From Atkinsonella hypoxylon (Eukaryota; Ascomycota; Sordariomycetes; Hypocreales; Clavicipitaceae), in contig JFHB01000109.1 in NCBI GenBank assembly GCA_000729835.1, forward strand, positions 1 to 64,000: a stretch of 64,000 nucleotides of DNA, in the 5' to 3' direction. This document shows positions 20,833-32,450 of this stretch, piece after piece. Within the stretch, counting starts at the first letter, position 1. The number at the start of each line of letters is the position of its first letter. Made by a program: the position numbers and the translations under genes. The notes under the pieces are model-generated. The model ran no database searches, was not told the DNA's origin, and worked only from the letters and a program-made list of their open reading frames with translations.

Positions 20833-22326
20833 ATGATCGCCTTGACGCAAAGGGGCCCTCAAGGTCCGAGCCGCTCGTTCATGGTCATCGCAATGGTGTG
20901 TATGCTGGCGACCATCATTGCATTACGACATTTGTATTTGTCCAAGGTAAGAGATGGGGCTGGATGTTGTTGGAAAATATTCAAGGAGTTTGAGTGATAC
21001 TAAACAGGTCCATGTCTTGCGCAGATCGAGCGAGCCTTTACGGATGAGGGGCGCGGTTCCAACTATCAGCCGCCGACCACTGGACCGGACTATCAGCCGC
21101 GATATGACTGGCAAAACGTCCATCTAATTGTTCCCGCGAACCGGGCGAATCTTCGAATGTGTCGGACGGTGATGAGCGCTCTCGTCAACGACTACCCTGC
21201 TCCAACAATCATCAATTGGGGGTTACAGGAGGGTGATGCCTCCATAAATGGCTACGACATGACTACGGGGAAGAACTGGGGCGTCCTGAAGTATCTGCGG
21301 AGTCTGCCGCCTGAGGCTGACCAAGATATCGTCATCATGGTGGACGCCTTCGATGTGATTTTCCAACTGCCCCTGAGCGTTGCTCTACAGCGATACGAGG
21401 CCGTCAACAGCCAGGCACAAGCCCGTCTGCTCCAGCAGCACGGGGAAGAACAAGTGCTCGAGCACGGGCTCAATCAGACCGTCATTATGGGCGCCGAGAA
21501 GTATTGCTGGCCACTGGACCACAAGCACCCGGCATGCTGGGCAGTGCCCGCGTCGCCCATCCCGACAAATGCATACGGCCGAAGAACAGACAAGGCAGCG
21601 TCGACGAATCGACCTCGCTGGCTGAACTCGGGCACAATCATGGGACCCGTAGGCGAGCTACGCAAGCTGTACGAGTGGGCGCACGTCCTGTGGATGGCCT
21701 ATGACACCGACGGCGGTGATCAGGACTATTTCAGCAACATATACGGACGACAAGAGCTCTCGCGGCAAAGGCTACGCGGCAGCAAAGAATGGGTCTTCGG
21801 ATTCGGCGAGCACTTTCGCGAAAAGAGCCTCATCTGGCCTCACCTCGAGACGCAACACACAGATCACCACCTCGGCGTCGATCTCGCCAGCACGCTATTC
21901 CAGCTGCTGAACAAGGCCGTGGGCGACGTGTCGTCCGTCGCGCACAGCGACGTCGCAGGCGTAGCAGCCAAGGCTCGCAAGCGCGGCACAGCAGGCCTTT
22001 ACGACGGCCCCTTTCCTTTCCCCGAGGATCTCCTCAGAGCACCCATGCCAGAAGGTGCCCAGGCAAGAGGCGATGCCAACACCACATGGCGCGACGTCAG
22101 GCTCTTCACCAACTTTCACGCACGCACTATTCCCGCCATCCTGCACTACAACGGCGACGTGAAATCCAGGTTGGACAAAGCCTGGCCGTCGCAGTGGTGG
22201 ACAGGTCGCGGCCGGGAAATCATGCGCGCGAGGAAAAGCAATCGGGGGTTGGAAATTCTGACGGACGCAAATACGACGGTGGAGTGGGATAGCATATGCG
22301 GAGACTTTGAAAAGCATTTATGGTAG
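20833..22326 (+). CDS. Type II membrane glycosyltransferase, PLOD-like GT fold
   Basis: Two exons, 20833-20946 and 21025-22326, with a 78-nt intron (gtaaga...gcgcag); product 471 residues. The first exon encodes a short cytosolic tail and one membrane segment (about residues 17-36, MVIAMVCMLATIIALRHLYL), as in Golgi type II enzymes. The lumenal part begins with a beta-strand, VHLIVPANRANL. A DAFDVIFQLP motif at about residues 145-154 replaces the DxD and resembles the glycosyltransferase domain of lysyl hydroxylases (PLOD) and procollagen galactosyltransferases. RWLNSGTIMGP and DGGDQDYFSNIY further match that fold, where conserved Asp residues bind metal and UDP-sugar. A late His in the stretch TIPAILHYNGD is a likely metal ligand. 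Possible N-glycosylation sites are NQT and NTT. Donor and acceptor are unknown. Confidence 0.8.
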
Positions 22327-25040
22327 AACGTGTTGGATTTCTGTGCAAATAAATCATGACCGAAAACTGTGCGTGTGTGCGTGTGTGCTTGTGTGCGTGT
22401 GCGGTTGTGTTGTTGCTTTTCGTTTCTATTTTTTTCCTTCACAAGTGGTTATATTAACATGTTTGCGATTAGAAGCAGGATATACGTGGTTTTCGCGAAA
22501 TGCAAAAGGGATCCAAGTCACAGGACATTCAATACCTCTAGAACCATGGTGTGTCCAGCCTTTGGTTGCCAAGGGTTTGACTGCGTTTGATGGGCTACTG
22601 AAGCAATCGATGCCTTGTGGCCACAATAGACCGCAGCCGTGGTGGTATCATTAAAGAATTCCCGCTAGCTGAAGCCCCAGGGCCGAACAAGTAGTTCCTG
22701 TGTTCGAGGTGACTACCTAGGTAGTTCATAGACAGAGAACCACTAGTTATGTCGCACGCCGCTATAGGGTCGAAATTCTTGATGATAGCACATCAAACTT
22801 TGGACACCCAAGTGCCAGGCTAACCTGGATGAAACCAAGCTAACCCGAGTTCCGCAATCTTGACATAGGCTTGGATGACGCCGGCTTGATGCGTTGTCAT
22901 GGGCCCACGCGAGCCAGAAATGTGGTTACTGCCTCGAGCACGGTCTCTGGCACGGACATGCTCAATGACCGTTCGGTGTTTGATATCGTGACACGCTGTA
23001 CGCTGCAGTTGAGGATATCGAGGACTTGCGGAAAACTCCTTCTTGGACTATGCATGCCGTGTAATTGGAGCAATGGAGGTGACGTGACCAAAGCCGGACA
23101 TGTTAGGTACATTACAACTGTTCCATCACCGCCGCTCATTGTGTCAACAAGCCGTCATCTGCAGCGTGACATAGACGATTGACGCAGTGCCACGTCGCTG
23201 CCAAAGCAAATAGGAGTGAAATAACGTTTCCTAGTGTCCGGCATCAGGGGAGCAGTCGAACGTAGCACCACATTGGGGCGTCAGCCACATCTGCGGAAAT
23301 GACACATTGAACCGTCTGATACATAAATGTAATACGAAGAAATGAAAGAGCATTGTACAACGCGACGCAGGATGAGGCTGCGGGAACCTTGAACAGATGA
23401 CTTGGTGCTAATAGTGAAAAGAAAAACAGCTACCATGGCCGCAGTGAGACCTGCATCATCGTGATATTGACAACTGCGTACAAGCGTCAAGGCATGATGC
23501 AGAAACAATCAGGCACGGGAACCTAGGAGATCATGAGCAACTCTAATCCAAGACAGCGTAGGCCTGTTGGCAATGTTATTGTTATCCATATTATTGGGTT
23601 TCCATGAGACGTGCTGGTTTGACCAATTTCCATCCCGAAGACTGAGTGAGTGACCGTCTCATGACTATCAGCGGCTGTGATGACAAGTGCGACTCATTGC
23701 CCTGGCTATCTTGCCGTGTGGGGAACAATATTGCTGTCCAAGGGGGTTGCCGATAGATGTGCTGCAGCGCTGCGGTCGGTCGCTTACGACTTGAGGTGCA
23801 TAATTACCAAGGTGAAAATCAGGACACGAGAAAGGATTGACCGTGGATGCAGCTGCAAAACAGGGCGAGAGCTTCGGCGGTGTGGGTGTGGGTAGAGCGC
23901 CGTGGTGACTGGGGCGTCGGGTAGCTCCTCTGTGGATACAAACTCAATTTCTGTGATGAGCGTCACCAAGAACCTCTGAACTAAAGCCCCAGGCCATCCA
24001 CGTTCTAGAAGCGTTGCTGTATGCGCTCGGACACGGCTTGATCGCGCGTATTGTGCTGGCCAGGTCTAGGTCGCATTACGACTTAGGCTCGATTAACCTA
24101 GAGAGCCTGGGCACAGATGTGATGAGTATCAATATCATATTTCTTGACCAGATCTTGTGAACGCACATCCACTTGTAAGATTTGTTTACGGAAGTTGCCT
24201 GAGTGAGCCAGGGTGGGAGCTGGGCTATTACCGGCTCCCACAAAGGACATTTGTGTCTGTGTGTATCGAGTACTCCGTATTAGAAGCGAGACTGCTCTTG
24301 TCGATTGTGATGGCCAAGGACTCCAGAAGGAAAATCAATGGAAAGATGAATTGACCCCTTGTTTTGGTTGAGAGGCCAGTTCTGGTGCTTGTGGCCATTT
24401 GCTGTATAACTTGTTTCCGCGCCCCTATCACACCATAAAGACCGAGAGTTGAACGCTTGCGGTCATTGAGCTACGTCGATTGCATGAAAATGTCTGAGAG
24501 GAGCCTGCGGAGTGCTTCCTTTGGCCATACCGAGAATTGATCAGACACCATGCAGGAGACTTTTGGTTCCCGAATTCGAAAGTCTCGTCCCAGATACAGA
24601 TAAGGCGCGCTAGATGACAACTCTGGGCAAGACATCGGTACCTAACAACAATCCACACATTGGCTCTGGGTCCACACAAGCCACACAATGGGCTGGACAG
24701 GGATATCGCTGCAACCAAAACCAGTGAGAGGGTAGTTATCACAGCAATGATAACGAAAGCGTACGGGTTTGACTGGCGGAACACAGGAACACAGGAACAC
24801 GTACGCTGAAGTCCGCTGAAGTCTTCGTTGGAAGCATCTCTCGATGGCAAAGAGTGCGGGGTCAGCGAGAACAAGACGAGGCGCAAAAGGAGGACACGGT
24901 GCTGTACTCCGAAATGCCGTACCTAGACGTAAAGAGTTATTACATTAGAAGCGACCGCGCCTTGAGCTGCCGTCTATAAACGACGACGAGGTCGCCAGCG
25001 GCGAGGAGGGAGAATTTTTGCTCGTCCAGCTCGCGTGCAA

Positions 25041-25080
25041 GAGCCAAGAGCCAAGAGCCAAGAGCCAGGAGCCAAGAGCC
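25041..25080. repeat. 7-bp tandem repeat GAGCCAA, about six copies
   Basis: GAGCCAA repeats head to tail with one G substitution. It lies in non-coding DNA. Confidence 0.75.
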
Positions 25081-25980
25081 GTCCTCAACAATCTCTTGCC
25101 AATGGGCAAGCGCAGACCGGAAGGCATCTAGTAACTACCTACCTAGGTACCTACCTAAGTACCTACACGGTACCAGACATTACATACTCCGTACCTACCT
25201 ACCTTAGGAGCCTAGGTGTATTGATCCTCGCGGCTCCTTCCTCAACCTCTTGATCGCACGTGCGCTCACTCGGCTATCTATCGTGTGGCGGCGGGCTACG
25301 CGCGAAATACGGACGACCAAGAAAAGAAAGTTGCCATTAAACCCAGGCAGGTAGGCAGGCTGGGCGGCCCACTGTGTGGCTGCTTGCAGAAGTCCTGCAA
25401 TAATAATACGGACAGCGCCCAAAGCTTCTTCTCGCGTCAATTCCAAGCGAGAGCCAGTCGCCATTTGCCATACTCGATTGTTTGCGGCTCTCTGACCTCT
25501 TGCCTACGGCTTGTCACGGCTTGATCTGCACAGACAGGCTCATACCCATCACAACCATTCTTCAACTGCATGGGTAGTTACTCGTCATATGAACATCATT
25601 GGCCATACCTGAATCGCCAACCTTGTTACTTTCTGATTTTTTTATTTTTTTTTTCCCTTCGCCTCGTACCTCGGTGTCTTGTCCAAAAGCTTGGCACCCC
25701 TGCTCCTGGGCTTGGTAAATCGCACTAGGAGCCACTAGGAGCCACCTGGCAGCGGCGCATCCGCACTGGGTCGTTTCTGGGGTCACGATAACTCGACACT
25801 TACTATAAACACGAGACGCGGGAAACATTAGGCTCGAGAAACAGACGCTAGTTAGTCCCTCGGCGCTAGACAATTGCTGGTCTTGCCGATGGCTGACGCT
25901 TGATTAGCATCCCTCTTAGATCCAAACAAGAAGCAGGGAAGCGATAACTACCTAGGCGACAAACAAACCAGATCCTGCTC

Positions 25981-26148
25981 CCTTCCCCTACGCCTTCCCC
26001 TACGCCTTCCCCTACGCCTTCCCCTACGCCTTCCCCTACGCCTTCCCCTACGCCTTCCCCTACGCCTTCCCCTACGCCTTCCCCTACGCCTTCCCCTACG
26101 CCTTCCCCTACGCCTTCCCCTACGCCTTGCACCACGCCTGGCCCTACG
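25981..26148. repeat. 12-bp minisatellite CCTTCCCCTACG, 12 perfect + 2 degenerate copies
   Basis: Twelve identical 12-bp units occupy 25981-26124, followed by two diverged units to 26148. Because the unit is a multiple of three, all frames stay open, and the minus strand reads (VGEG)n. No ATG leads that frame and no coding context surrounds it. It lies about 560-720 bp before the start of the 1292-residue gene, so it may be in its promoter or leader. Confidence 0.9.
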
Positions 26149-26705
26149 CATTCCGCCTTTTCCCTCTGCAAGGGCTTCATTTCCTTATCTTTCCCGTCCG
26201 ACCCAGGCAGAAACATTCTGGAAGACCCAGCTCCTTGTGTGCGCCTGTCTCGGTCTCGCCTTGCCCGAGTCAGACAATCTCTCATTGAAACTATTCCCAT
26301 CTGCTCTTCACTTATTAAAGAACAATAAGTGACGCAGCGCACTCATCTCTGTTCGCAATTGGTTTGTCATTGCTCGATATTGCTTCTTTCGGTGCACTCT
26401 CTCTACCGCATGCGCTAGGCTTAGGCGAGGAATGACTGTGAGTTCGACTGACTGGCTGGTGGTATACGCGCTTGCGTATCGAATGTCTTCGCCGTAACGA
26501 GACTGGCTAAGATAACCTCAGATTCCTCTCTAAGCTTTTCTTCGAGGGCAATGCTCTTAGTCTACTTACGATAGCCCGTCTTCGCAGAGACACAGCATCT
26601 GAATCTGTATCACATCCACCGCGATTGACGACCAAGAACCAAGAAGGGCTTCTTGTCTCGCATTGCTTTTGCGCGCCGCGAACCGCGAACCGCAGTCTCA
26701 TCGCC

Positions 26706-29700
26706 ATGGCTACTGCCGAATCAGCCACCCCTGCCACAGTGGCCGCCTACAACAGCGACTCGCCCTTTCGTATCTCACCTCCAGCGACGACCAGTCCTTC
26801 ATCACTACCCGTACGACCAGTCTCAAACCGCGTTGCAACACCGCTTAGTCCTTTCTTCGACAGTGCAGGTCCAAATCAACAAAACATCGCCAAGGCACCG
26901 TTGCTTGATGGCATCGCTTCCAGCACTGGCACGGAGGCCCTGGGCCGCAGACAAGACCCGTTCGCCACCATGTCACCGGCCAAGACTCCAGACCAGGCTG
27001 CCTTGACGACCTCCGGCCATACCGACGGCCCTGCTGGTGTTGTTGGTTCAAAGTCATGTGCAAATCAGAATCAGGAATTTAAACAGCGCTGCAATCCAGT
27101 TCTCAGCATCATGACCGATTTCTACAGTTCTGGTGCTTCGCTCCACGGTCCATCCGCACGTATCAGGAACCAGCAATACGAGCCCCCGGCTGCGGGCGAG
27201 ACCCAGAACCCTGTTAGTCAAATGAAAAAGGCAACGCCTGCCCCCGACCACGACTCCCAGCTCAGCTCTCCTTCGAGGGACGACGCACGCCCACTCCGCA
27301 CTGCAAGTGTTCGAGCAGACACGACGCTTGCTCACCCGAAACCCATGGCACATCTCCCGACTCTGAGCCATGCCGCCCCTGACAAGTCGATTCGGTCCTG
27401 TTCTGCTGCAGGAAACATTGCCCAACTCGAAGCCACGGCGGAAAGATTGTCATTGACTAGTTCCATTGATGATGCCATTCGAGACTTGCACGGCGAGTTG
27501 AAAAGGTGCGACAGCAGACGATCGGCGAAATTGGCTTTTGCTACTATGGCGTCCGTCGATGAACATGCTACGTCTCTCCTGAGCCATCCAGGTCGGCATA
27601 TCTCGACCGGCGCCTCCATTGTATCCACCAACTCAGCTGCTCGCCAAGGTGGCTATTCGCCCGCAGGTTTCGTCATGTCCCCGAATACTTCGCTCACGAG
27701 CCGTTTGCGATCTGGTTCTGCCAACTCCGTCGGCAGACCTGATACCTCTCTAGATTCAATACTATCAAGAAACGATCCTGGCAAGTCCTCAATAAGAAGC
27801 GTCCGGTCGAGCAAACTGTCTCTCGCTGAAATTTCCGAATCGGAACCCGTGTCGCTGAATCAACAGGCCTTCGACGAAGCTGATGCTGCACCCCAGCTCG
27901 AAGAGCAAAGCCCAGAAAATCTGCAGTTGCCACAGGAAACAATTGGTGCTCTACCCAGTTCTGATGCCTTCCATCAGATGCTGGACCATCAATTTGGGTC
28001 CTCATCCGTCGGTCTCTACCCGAATGCCCCCAAGGAAACCACCCAGGGGGAACAGGCATCACAACCTCGACGCTCAGAGAGTGTTCATTCCAACAATACC
28101 TCTGAGCAAGCTCGCGATGCTTTCATCGACTTCGATGGCGTCCATTGCGAACCTCCGGAAGAGGAACATTCATACGTGCCAGAAGAACTAAACACCGATC
28201 TACCTACACCGCGACCACTGCCGGTGACCATGGCTCGACCGACATCCTATGTTGACCCGTCTACTGGCACAAATATGCTATACTATCCGGCACGTGTGCC
28301 AGCGATGCTGAATCTGCCGCCGAAATTGTCATCCAAGCCCAAATCGACAGTTCGAGACCAGAGACGCTCGAAGGTGCTCAGCGCCATGATGGATGCTAAT
28401 GTAGTGGGAGGTGCCATGTCTCTTCAACACAAGCGCCACTCTACTCTGGCTAATTTTGGATTTGGCCCGTCACGAGAAGCTCCAGTTCGGGAGTCATGGC
28501 TACCAGATCCCGTGGCAGACCACCGAGATTCATTTGCTGCACTCTCCTCCTTTGGCCTGCTTGTTAACGAGGAACCCGAAACTAGCGGTATGAATGACGA
28601 ACAGCCAAGTCCGAGCCAACAGCAGGCAGAGGCCAACGGGGGGACTCCTTTTAACCAATTGCGGCGACCCGGGCGGTTATCAAAAACGCCCATGAACAAT
28701 AGAAAGTCTATGGCGTCTGTGCTTGGCAATCTGCCGCCACAACTCAGAGCTAGTGCTTTCTTCGATCTTCCCTCTGTGGCCCCAGAAGTCGAGATTAAAG
28801 ACGGCTCCGCGATGGCCACATTGGATAGTATTCTTGATGCTTCTGCAAGCGCGCCCGTCAGTGCTTTCACGGATCACTTGTATGTCGGGAAGCTGGGAAG
28901 TGAGGTTTACGGTAAGCAAAAGAAGCAGCACAAGACCGAACCATCAGCGGCAACGGTGCAAGCTCTTGTAACGGAGCCACAACCAAAAAAGAGGTCATCC
29001 ATGATGTGGCTGGGCAAACGAAGCAGCAGTTACGAAGTTGAGGAGCAAAAGCGGCCACATAGTAGCTTGGCGATCAGACCGTCAAAGACTGGCGACGCTG
29101 CTCTATCCGTCGACGGCCGACATGCACCAGAAAGCGTCAATAGCGCAGACAAGGTGATGAGAGTTGCTTTTGAGGACGAGGCAGGGAACACTGCAAAGGA
29201 GCAAGTAGAAGACGAGGAAGACGACATTCCAGATGAAGACTATCAAGGTCCACCTACTACTCTTCTTGCAGAGCTTCAGCTGCGGAAGCAACAGCAGAAG
29301 CAACGCGTGAGAAACTTGGGTAAGGGACTACCTAACGGTAATTATGCTACACTTCTGGAAATGGATACAGTCGCCGAGGCACAACAGAGGAATCGCCAGA
29401 ATAAACGCGTCAACCTGGCTTGGGAGGGTGTCGACGCTCACTTTGATCAAAACGGATCCGATGATGAGGATGTGCCTTTGGCCATCATTGCAGCCATGCA
29501 ACGGGGAGCTAAAAACTGGGCAGATCTGGAACGACCTCTGGGCCTCATGGAAAGACGAGAAATGGAGGACAATGAGCCTCTCAGTCACCGTCGCGCTCGA
29601 TTGCAGGGACTGGAATTGCCACCGTCCCAGCCCATACTTAGCCATCGTCATAGCATGATGTGTTTTTCGTCTGCCCGTAGTCTGGAGGTGCCATCTCACA

Positions 29701-30584
29701 GTCCTGGGATAGTGACGCCCGGCACAGAGCCACGGACTCCCGAAGTCGACGAGATTGAGGAAGAGACGCTAGAGAGCAGGCGGCGCAGGCTGACAACGAA
29801 AGATGGGGCGCTGCCCAAAGCTCGCCCGGTCAGTGGTACATTTTTAACCGAGATGCTCAGCCAGTTTCAGGACACGGAACAGCCAGAATCTGATGCCAAG
29901 GATGATAAGAAGGGATCAAAGACGGAAGCGGTAACGAATACTGCCGGTGAGATGGAAACATTGGGCCAGCGGCGAAAACGGCTCCAAGCGGAGCGAGAAG
30001 CCCGCGATCGAGAGATGGGCACGAGCAGTCTGGGCAGGAACCAGTCGCAGCAAGCTCAAGATGAACGGCCGCGACTCAGCCTCGCAAACGTGCTTTCTGT
30101 CCACCCACAGTGCGAATCGGGTGCGCGATTGCGGGAAGACAGGCTACGTCAGGATGCAGAGCGACGGGCTGCACAAGATCGCGACAAAAAGTTGACAGCG
30201 TTGCGAATGCAAATGCCGTCGACGCTACCCCAAATCAACATGGACCGATCTGGTGGTTTCCTCGGTGGAGTATACAATGACGGCACAGGTGGTCTCGGTG
30301 TCAAAGCGGCCGTATCGAGCTCAGCGGCCAACCGAGCCAATATGGGGAATGGCTACGGAGGGCCAAATTATGCTTCTTCCATGATTGCTCAACCGACATT
30401 CGGATCGATGCATGGTTATATGCCCTCGAGCCCTATGGGACTTTACAATGGCATGAGCTCGGCGAGCCTATACAACGGACATGCTGGCAGCCAAATGTAT
30501 GGTGGCAGCGGCATGACGCCAGTGCAAGCTAGCAGCAAGTCGATGGATCGTGTAGAACAATGGCGATATAGCGTCCGACCATGA
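26706..30584 (+). CDS. Large disordered protein, unknown function, 1292 residues
   Basis: One long open frame. I choose the ATG at 26706 (context CGCCATGGC); the frame is open upstream but without ATG. Most of the sequence is Ser/Pro/Gln/Asp-rich and predicted disordered. Better-ordered blocks are: DSILSRNDPG with SLAEISESEP (about 355-390); SYVDPSTGTNMLYYPARVPA then MLNLPPKLSSK (about 515-545), followed by RRSKVLSAMMDAN; EVYGKQKKQHK (about 730); a coiled-coil-like stretch LLAELQLRKQQQKQRVRNLG (about 855); PLGLMERREMEDNEPLSHRR (about 940); and MQMPSTLPQINMD. The C-terminus is Gly/Met/Tyr-rich. I do not recognise a named family. The conserved-looking short blocks in disorder suggest a scaffold or signalling substrate (inference). 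Confidence 0.7.
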   Translation: MATAESATPATVAAYNSDSPFRISPPATTSPSSLPVRPVSNRVATPLSPFFDSAGPNQQNIAKAPLLDGIASSTGTEALGRRQDPFATMSPAKTPDQAALTTSGHTDGPAGVVGSKSCANQNQEFKQRCNPVLSIMTDFYSSGASLHGPSARIRNQQYEPPAAGETQNPVSQMKKATPAPDHDSQLSSPSRDDARPLRTASVRADTTLAHPKPMAHLPTLSHAAPDKSIRSCSAAGNIAQLEATAERLSLTSSIDDAIRDLHGELKRCDSRRSAKLAFATMASVDEHATSLLSHPGRHISTGASIVSTNSAARQGGYSPAGFVMSPNTSLTSRLRSGSANSVGRPDTSLDSILSRNDPGKSSIRSVRSSKLSLAEISESEPVSLNQQAFDEADAAPQLEEQSPENLQLPQETIGALPSSDAFHQMLDHQFGSSSVGLYPNAPKETTQGEQASQPRRSESVHSNNTSEQARDAFIDFDGVHCEPPEEEHSYVPEELNTDLPTPRPLPVTMARPTSYVDPSTGTNMLYYPARVPAMLNLPPKLSSKPKSTVRDQRRSKVLSAMMDANVVGGAMSLQHKRHSTLANFGFGPSREAPVRESWLPDPVADHRDSFAALSSFGLLVNEEPETSGMNDEQPSPSQQQAEANGGTPFNQLRRPGRLSKTPMNNRKSMASVLGNLPPQLRASAFFDLPSVAPEVEIKDGSAMATLDSILDASASAPVSAFTDHLYVGKLGSEVYGKQKKQHKTEPSAATVQALVTEPQPKKRSSMMWLGKRSSSYEVEEQKRPHSSLAIRPSKTGDAALSVDGRHAPESVNSADKVMRVAFEDEAGNTAKEQVEDEEDDIPDEDYQGPPTTLLAELQLRKQQQKQRVRNLGKGLPNGNYATLLEMDTVAEAQQRNRQNKRVNLAWEGVDAHFDQNGSDDEDVPLAIIAAMQRGAKNWADLERPLGLMERREMEDNEPLSHRRARLQGLELPPSQPILSHRHSMMCFSSARSLEVPSHSPGIVTPGTEPRTPEVDEIEEETLESRRRRLTTKDGALPKARPVSGTFLTEMLSQFQDTEQPESDAKDDKKGSKTEAVTNTAGEMETLGQRRKRLQAEREARDREMGTSSLGRNQSQQAQDERPRLSLANVLSVHPQCESGARLREDRLRQDAERRAAQDRDKKLTALRMQMPSTLPQINMDRSGGFLGGVYNDGTGGLGVKAAVSSSAANRANMGNGYGGPNYASSMIAQPTFGSMHGYMPSSPMGLYNGMSSASLYNGHAGSQMYGGSGMTPVQASSKSMDRVEQWRYSVRP

Positions 30585-32096
30585 GCCTAATGCAGCAACA
30601 GCAGCGAGCACAGTTATCATTACCGTGGCGATTCTAATTTCTCATCCACACTTTCACAGATGCTTTTCTATGTCAAGCGGTTTAGATGCATAGAATATTA
30701 GGGAAGGGCCAACCATGTATTTTTGCTGCGGTTTTCGAATTCGACCATGGCTCGGACGGGCGGTCGATCATTCGCCACCCGCCCGCCCTTTTCTTTGGTG
30801 GGAGTCCTGTGTAATGAAGCACCTTGTTCGTTGATATACATTATGCATAGCAGCAACTGGCATGACTGGCATAGCGCAGGATTTCCTTGTTCTCAACTGT
30901 CTTCATCGTAGCAGTCTTGCAATAATCTGGTCTAGGGAGAGCGAATGGACATGGCCGCTCTGTCCAATGATCTAACTATAGAGGTACATAGATAATCATC
31001 TTGAACGTACAATCATCGACCATGTAATCAATATAAAGACATGTTTCGGGCTTGGTCCCTTTCTCCAGCTGGGAACGTGTTACGTTATGTCTCACAGCGC
31101 TCCGCGCAGGTAAGCCTGCAGCAAGCGGAGACTGGTGTCCTACCTACGCAGGTAGTCTTGCACCAGGCAAAAACCCGACATCAAGTAGAGAGATGTCTTT
31201 CAATTTCTCTTGATCTCACCCGCCACTACTTCACGTTTCACTCACCATGTCGGAGCTCACCAGCAAACCGTTCTACCCCGCTGACCTCCTTTTCACCGCG
31301 GCACCCGAAGTACCCGCTTGCTTCACCTGCTTCAGCTGTGGGACCGTTGCGAAGACGTACCGTACCCTTGTGCATGCCGATGCGTTCGAGGAGGGAGACG
31401 GACACGGAGAGGGGGGGGGGGGCTTTCAGAGGGCTTTGGCTGTTGGGGCCGAGGCGGAGCAGGTGTTTTTTGTTTTTGTTTTTGTTTTTTTTTTTTTTCT
31501 AAAAAAGAAAAAATCAAACTTGCCAGATCATGCAACGGGGCAGGACTCCATGCCGGATGCGAATCCTGGTAAAGCGGTCTGGCTGTCCATTTGTCCGATT
31601 CGTCTGCTGCGGCTGCAAAAGGCCGGCCCGCGGACTGCATCCCGTCCGTCCCGGACTGGAAGGCCCGTCTTGCTGTCCGAGCCGGTATCGCTCTCGACCT
31701 TTGTGCTGGATGCCGACGGTCCCTTTTTTATATTATATGTACTGAGTCGCACGGCACAGCCGTCTACTGATTATGGTCAGATGACCGTTTATATTGGTGG
31801 CGAGCACATGACACGTCCAAGGAACGAAACTTATTTTTTTTTTTTTTTTTTAAAAAAAAAAGCTGGTCTTTCGTTCGCGGCTTTTTTTTTTTTTTGGAGG
31901 TTTACCCCGAGGCGAGATGAAGAGACGGCTTTTACACAATGTACTCTGTATATGTGCTATGACTAGTTACCTCAGGTACGTAATTTGACTTCCTCGATGC
32001 ACCACAGCATACTATACTACCCATGTTAGAAATAGCAGCACTATTTCACGTCATCTTTTTATACTGCGCCAAGTAAATCCTTAGAGGAATTTAAAA

Positions 32097-32128
<32 letters not shown>

Positions 32129-32450
32129 CTTATATTTAAACAAGTGATCTCTCTGGTCTATTATTCTCAGACGGTTTTTTACATGATGTTTTCATGTTTT
32201 GGGTTTGCAGTAGCTATTGCACTTGCTCAATACTATGTGCAAATCAAACCCTGGAGATGGTATCTTGTGCAAAGCAATCGCAGTTCTTTCCTTCCTGGGC
32301 GCACAAAGTTGGAAAAGACGCACAGGGGATGGCTTCGCAAGGCCATGATAATGCAGAGATCAATTCATGGCACCATCTTAGCGTAGCTGGGAAGAAGCAA
32401 AGCCTATTCCATGGCGGCGGATAGTAGGTGGTGTAGACTCAGGAGAAAGT
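30585..32450. other. Intergenic, convergent 3' ends, with homopolymer hairpins
   Basis: 1.9 kb without a supported gene. It holds T-run/A-run inverted pairs at about 31486-31513 and 31834-31861, and poly(A) at about 32108-32128. A frame at 31247-31966 runs through these homopolymers and was rejected as coding. Confidence 0.55.

Larger units (their letters stand above)
22327..26705. other. Gene-poor interval (4.4 kb)
   Basis: No convincing gene. A frame on the minus strand at 24886-24428 contains a membrane-like segment but lacks an ATG. The interval holds a heptamer repeat, a TACCTAGGTA array at about 25130-25215, two TACTCCGTA motifs and a 12-bp minisatellite. The last kilobase is CT-rich and likely contains the promoter and leader of the next gene. 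Confidence 0.5.

Noticed and set aside
22369..22654. Frames with CVCACVLVCVCG, Cys/Val-rich
   Set aside because: Caused by a (GTGTGC)n microsatellite in the 3' region of the glycosyltransferase gene.
24428..24886. Minus-strand frame with a membrane-like segment (YAFVIIAVITTLSLVLVAAI)
   Set aside because: No ATG before the segment, no family similarity and no convincing upstream exon. It could be a small gene, but I cannot support it.
25866..26342. Minus-strand frame reading (VGEG)n
   Set aside because: No ATG leads it; it is open only because the 12-bp repeat is a multiple of three.
31247..31966. Plus-strand frame of 239 codons
   Set aside because: It runs through long T and A homopolymers and a G-run; composition is not protein-like.
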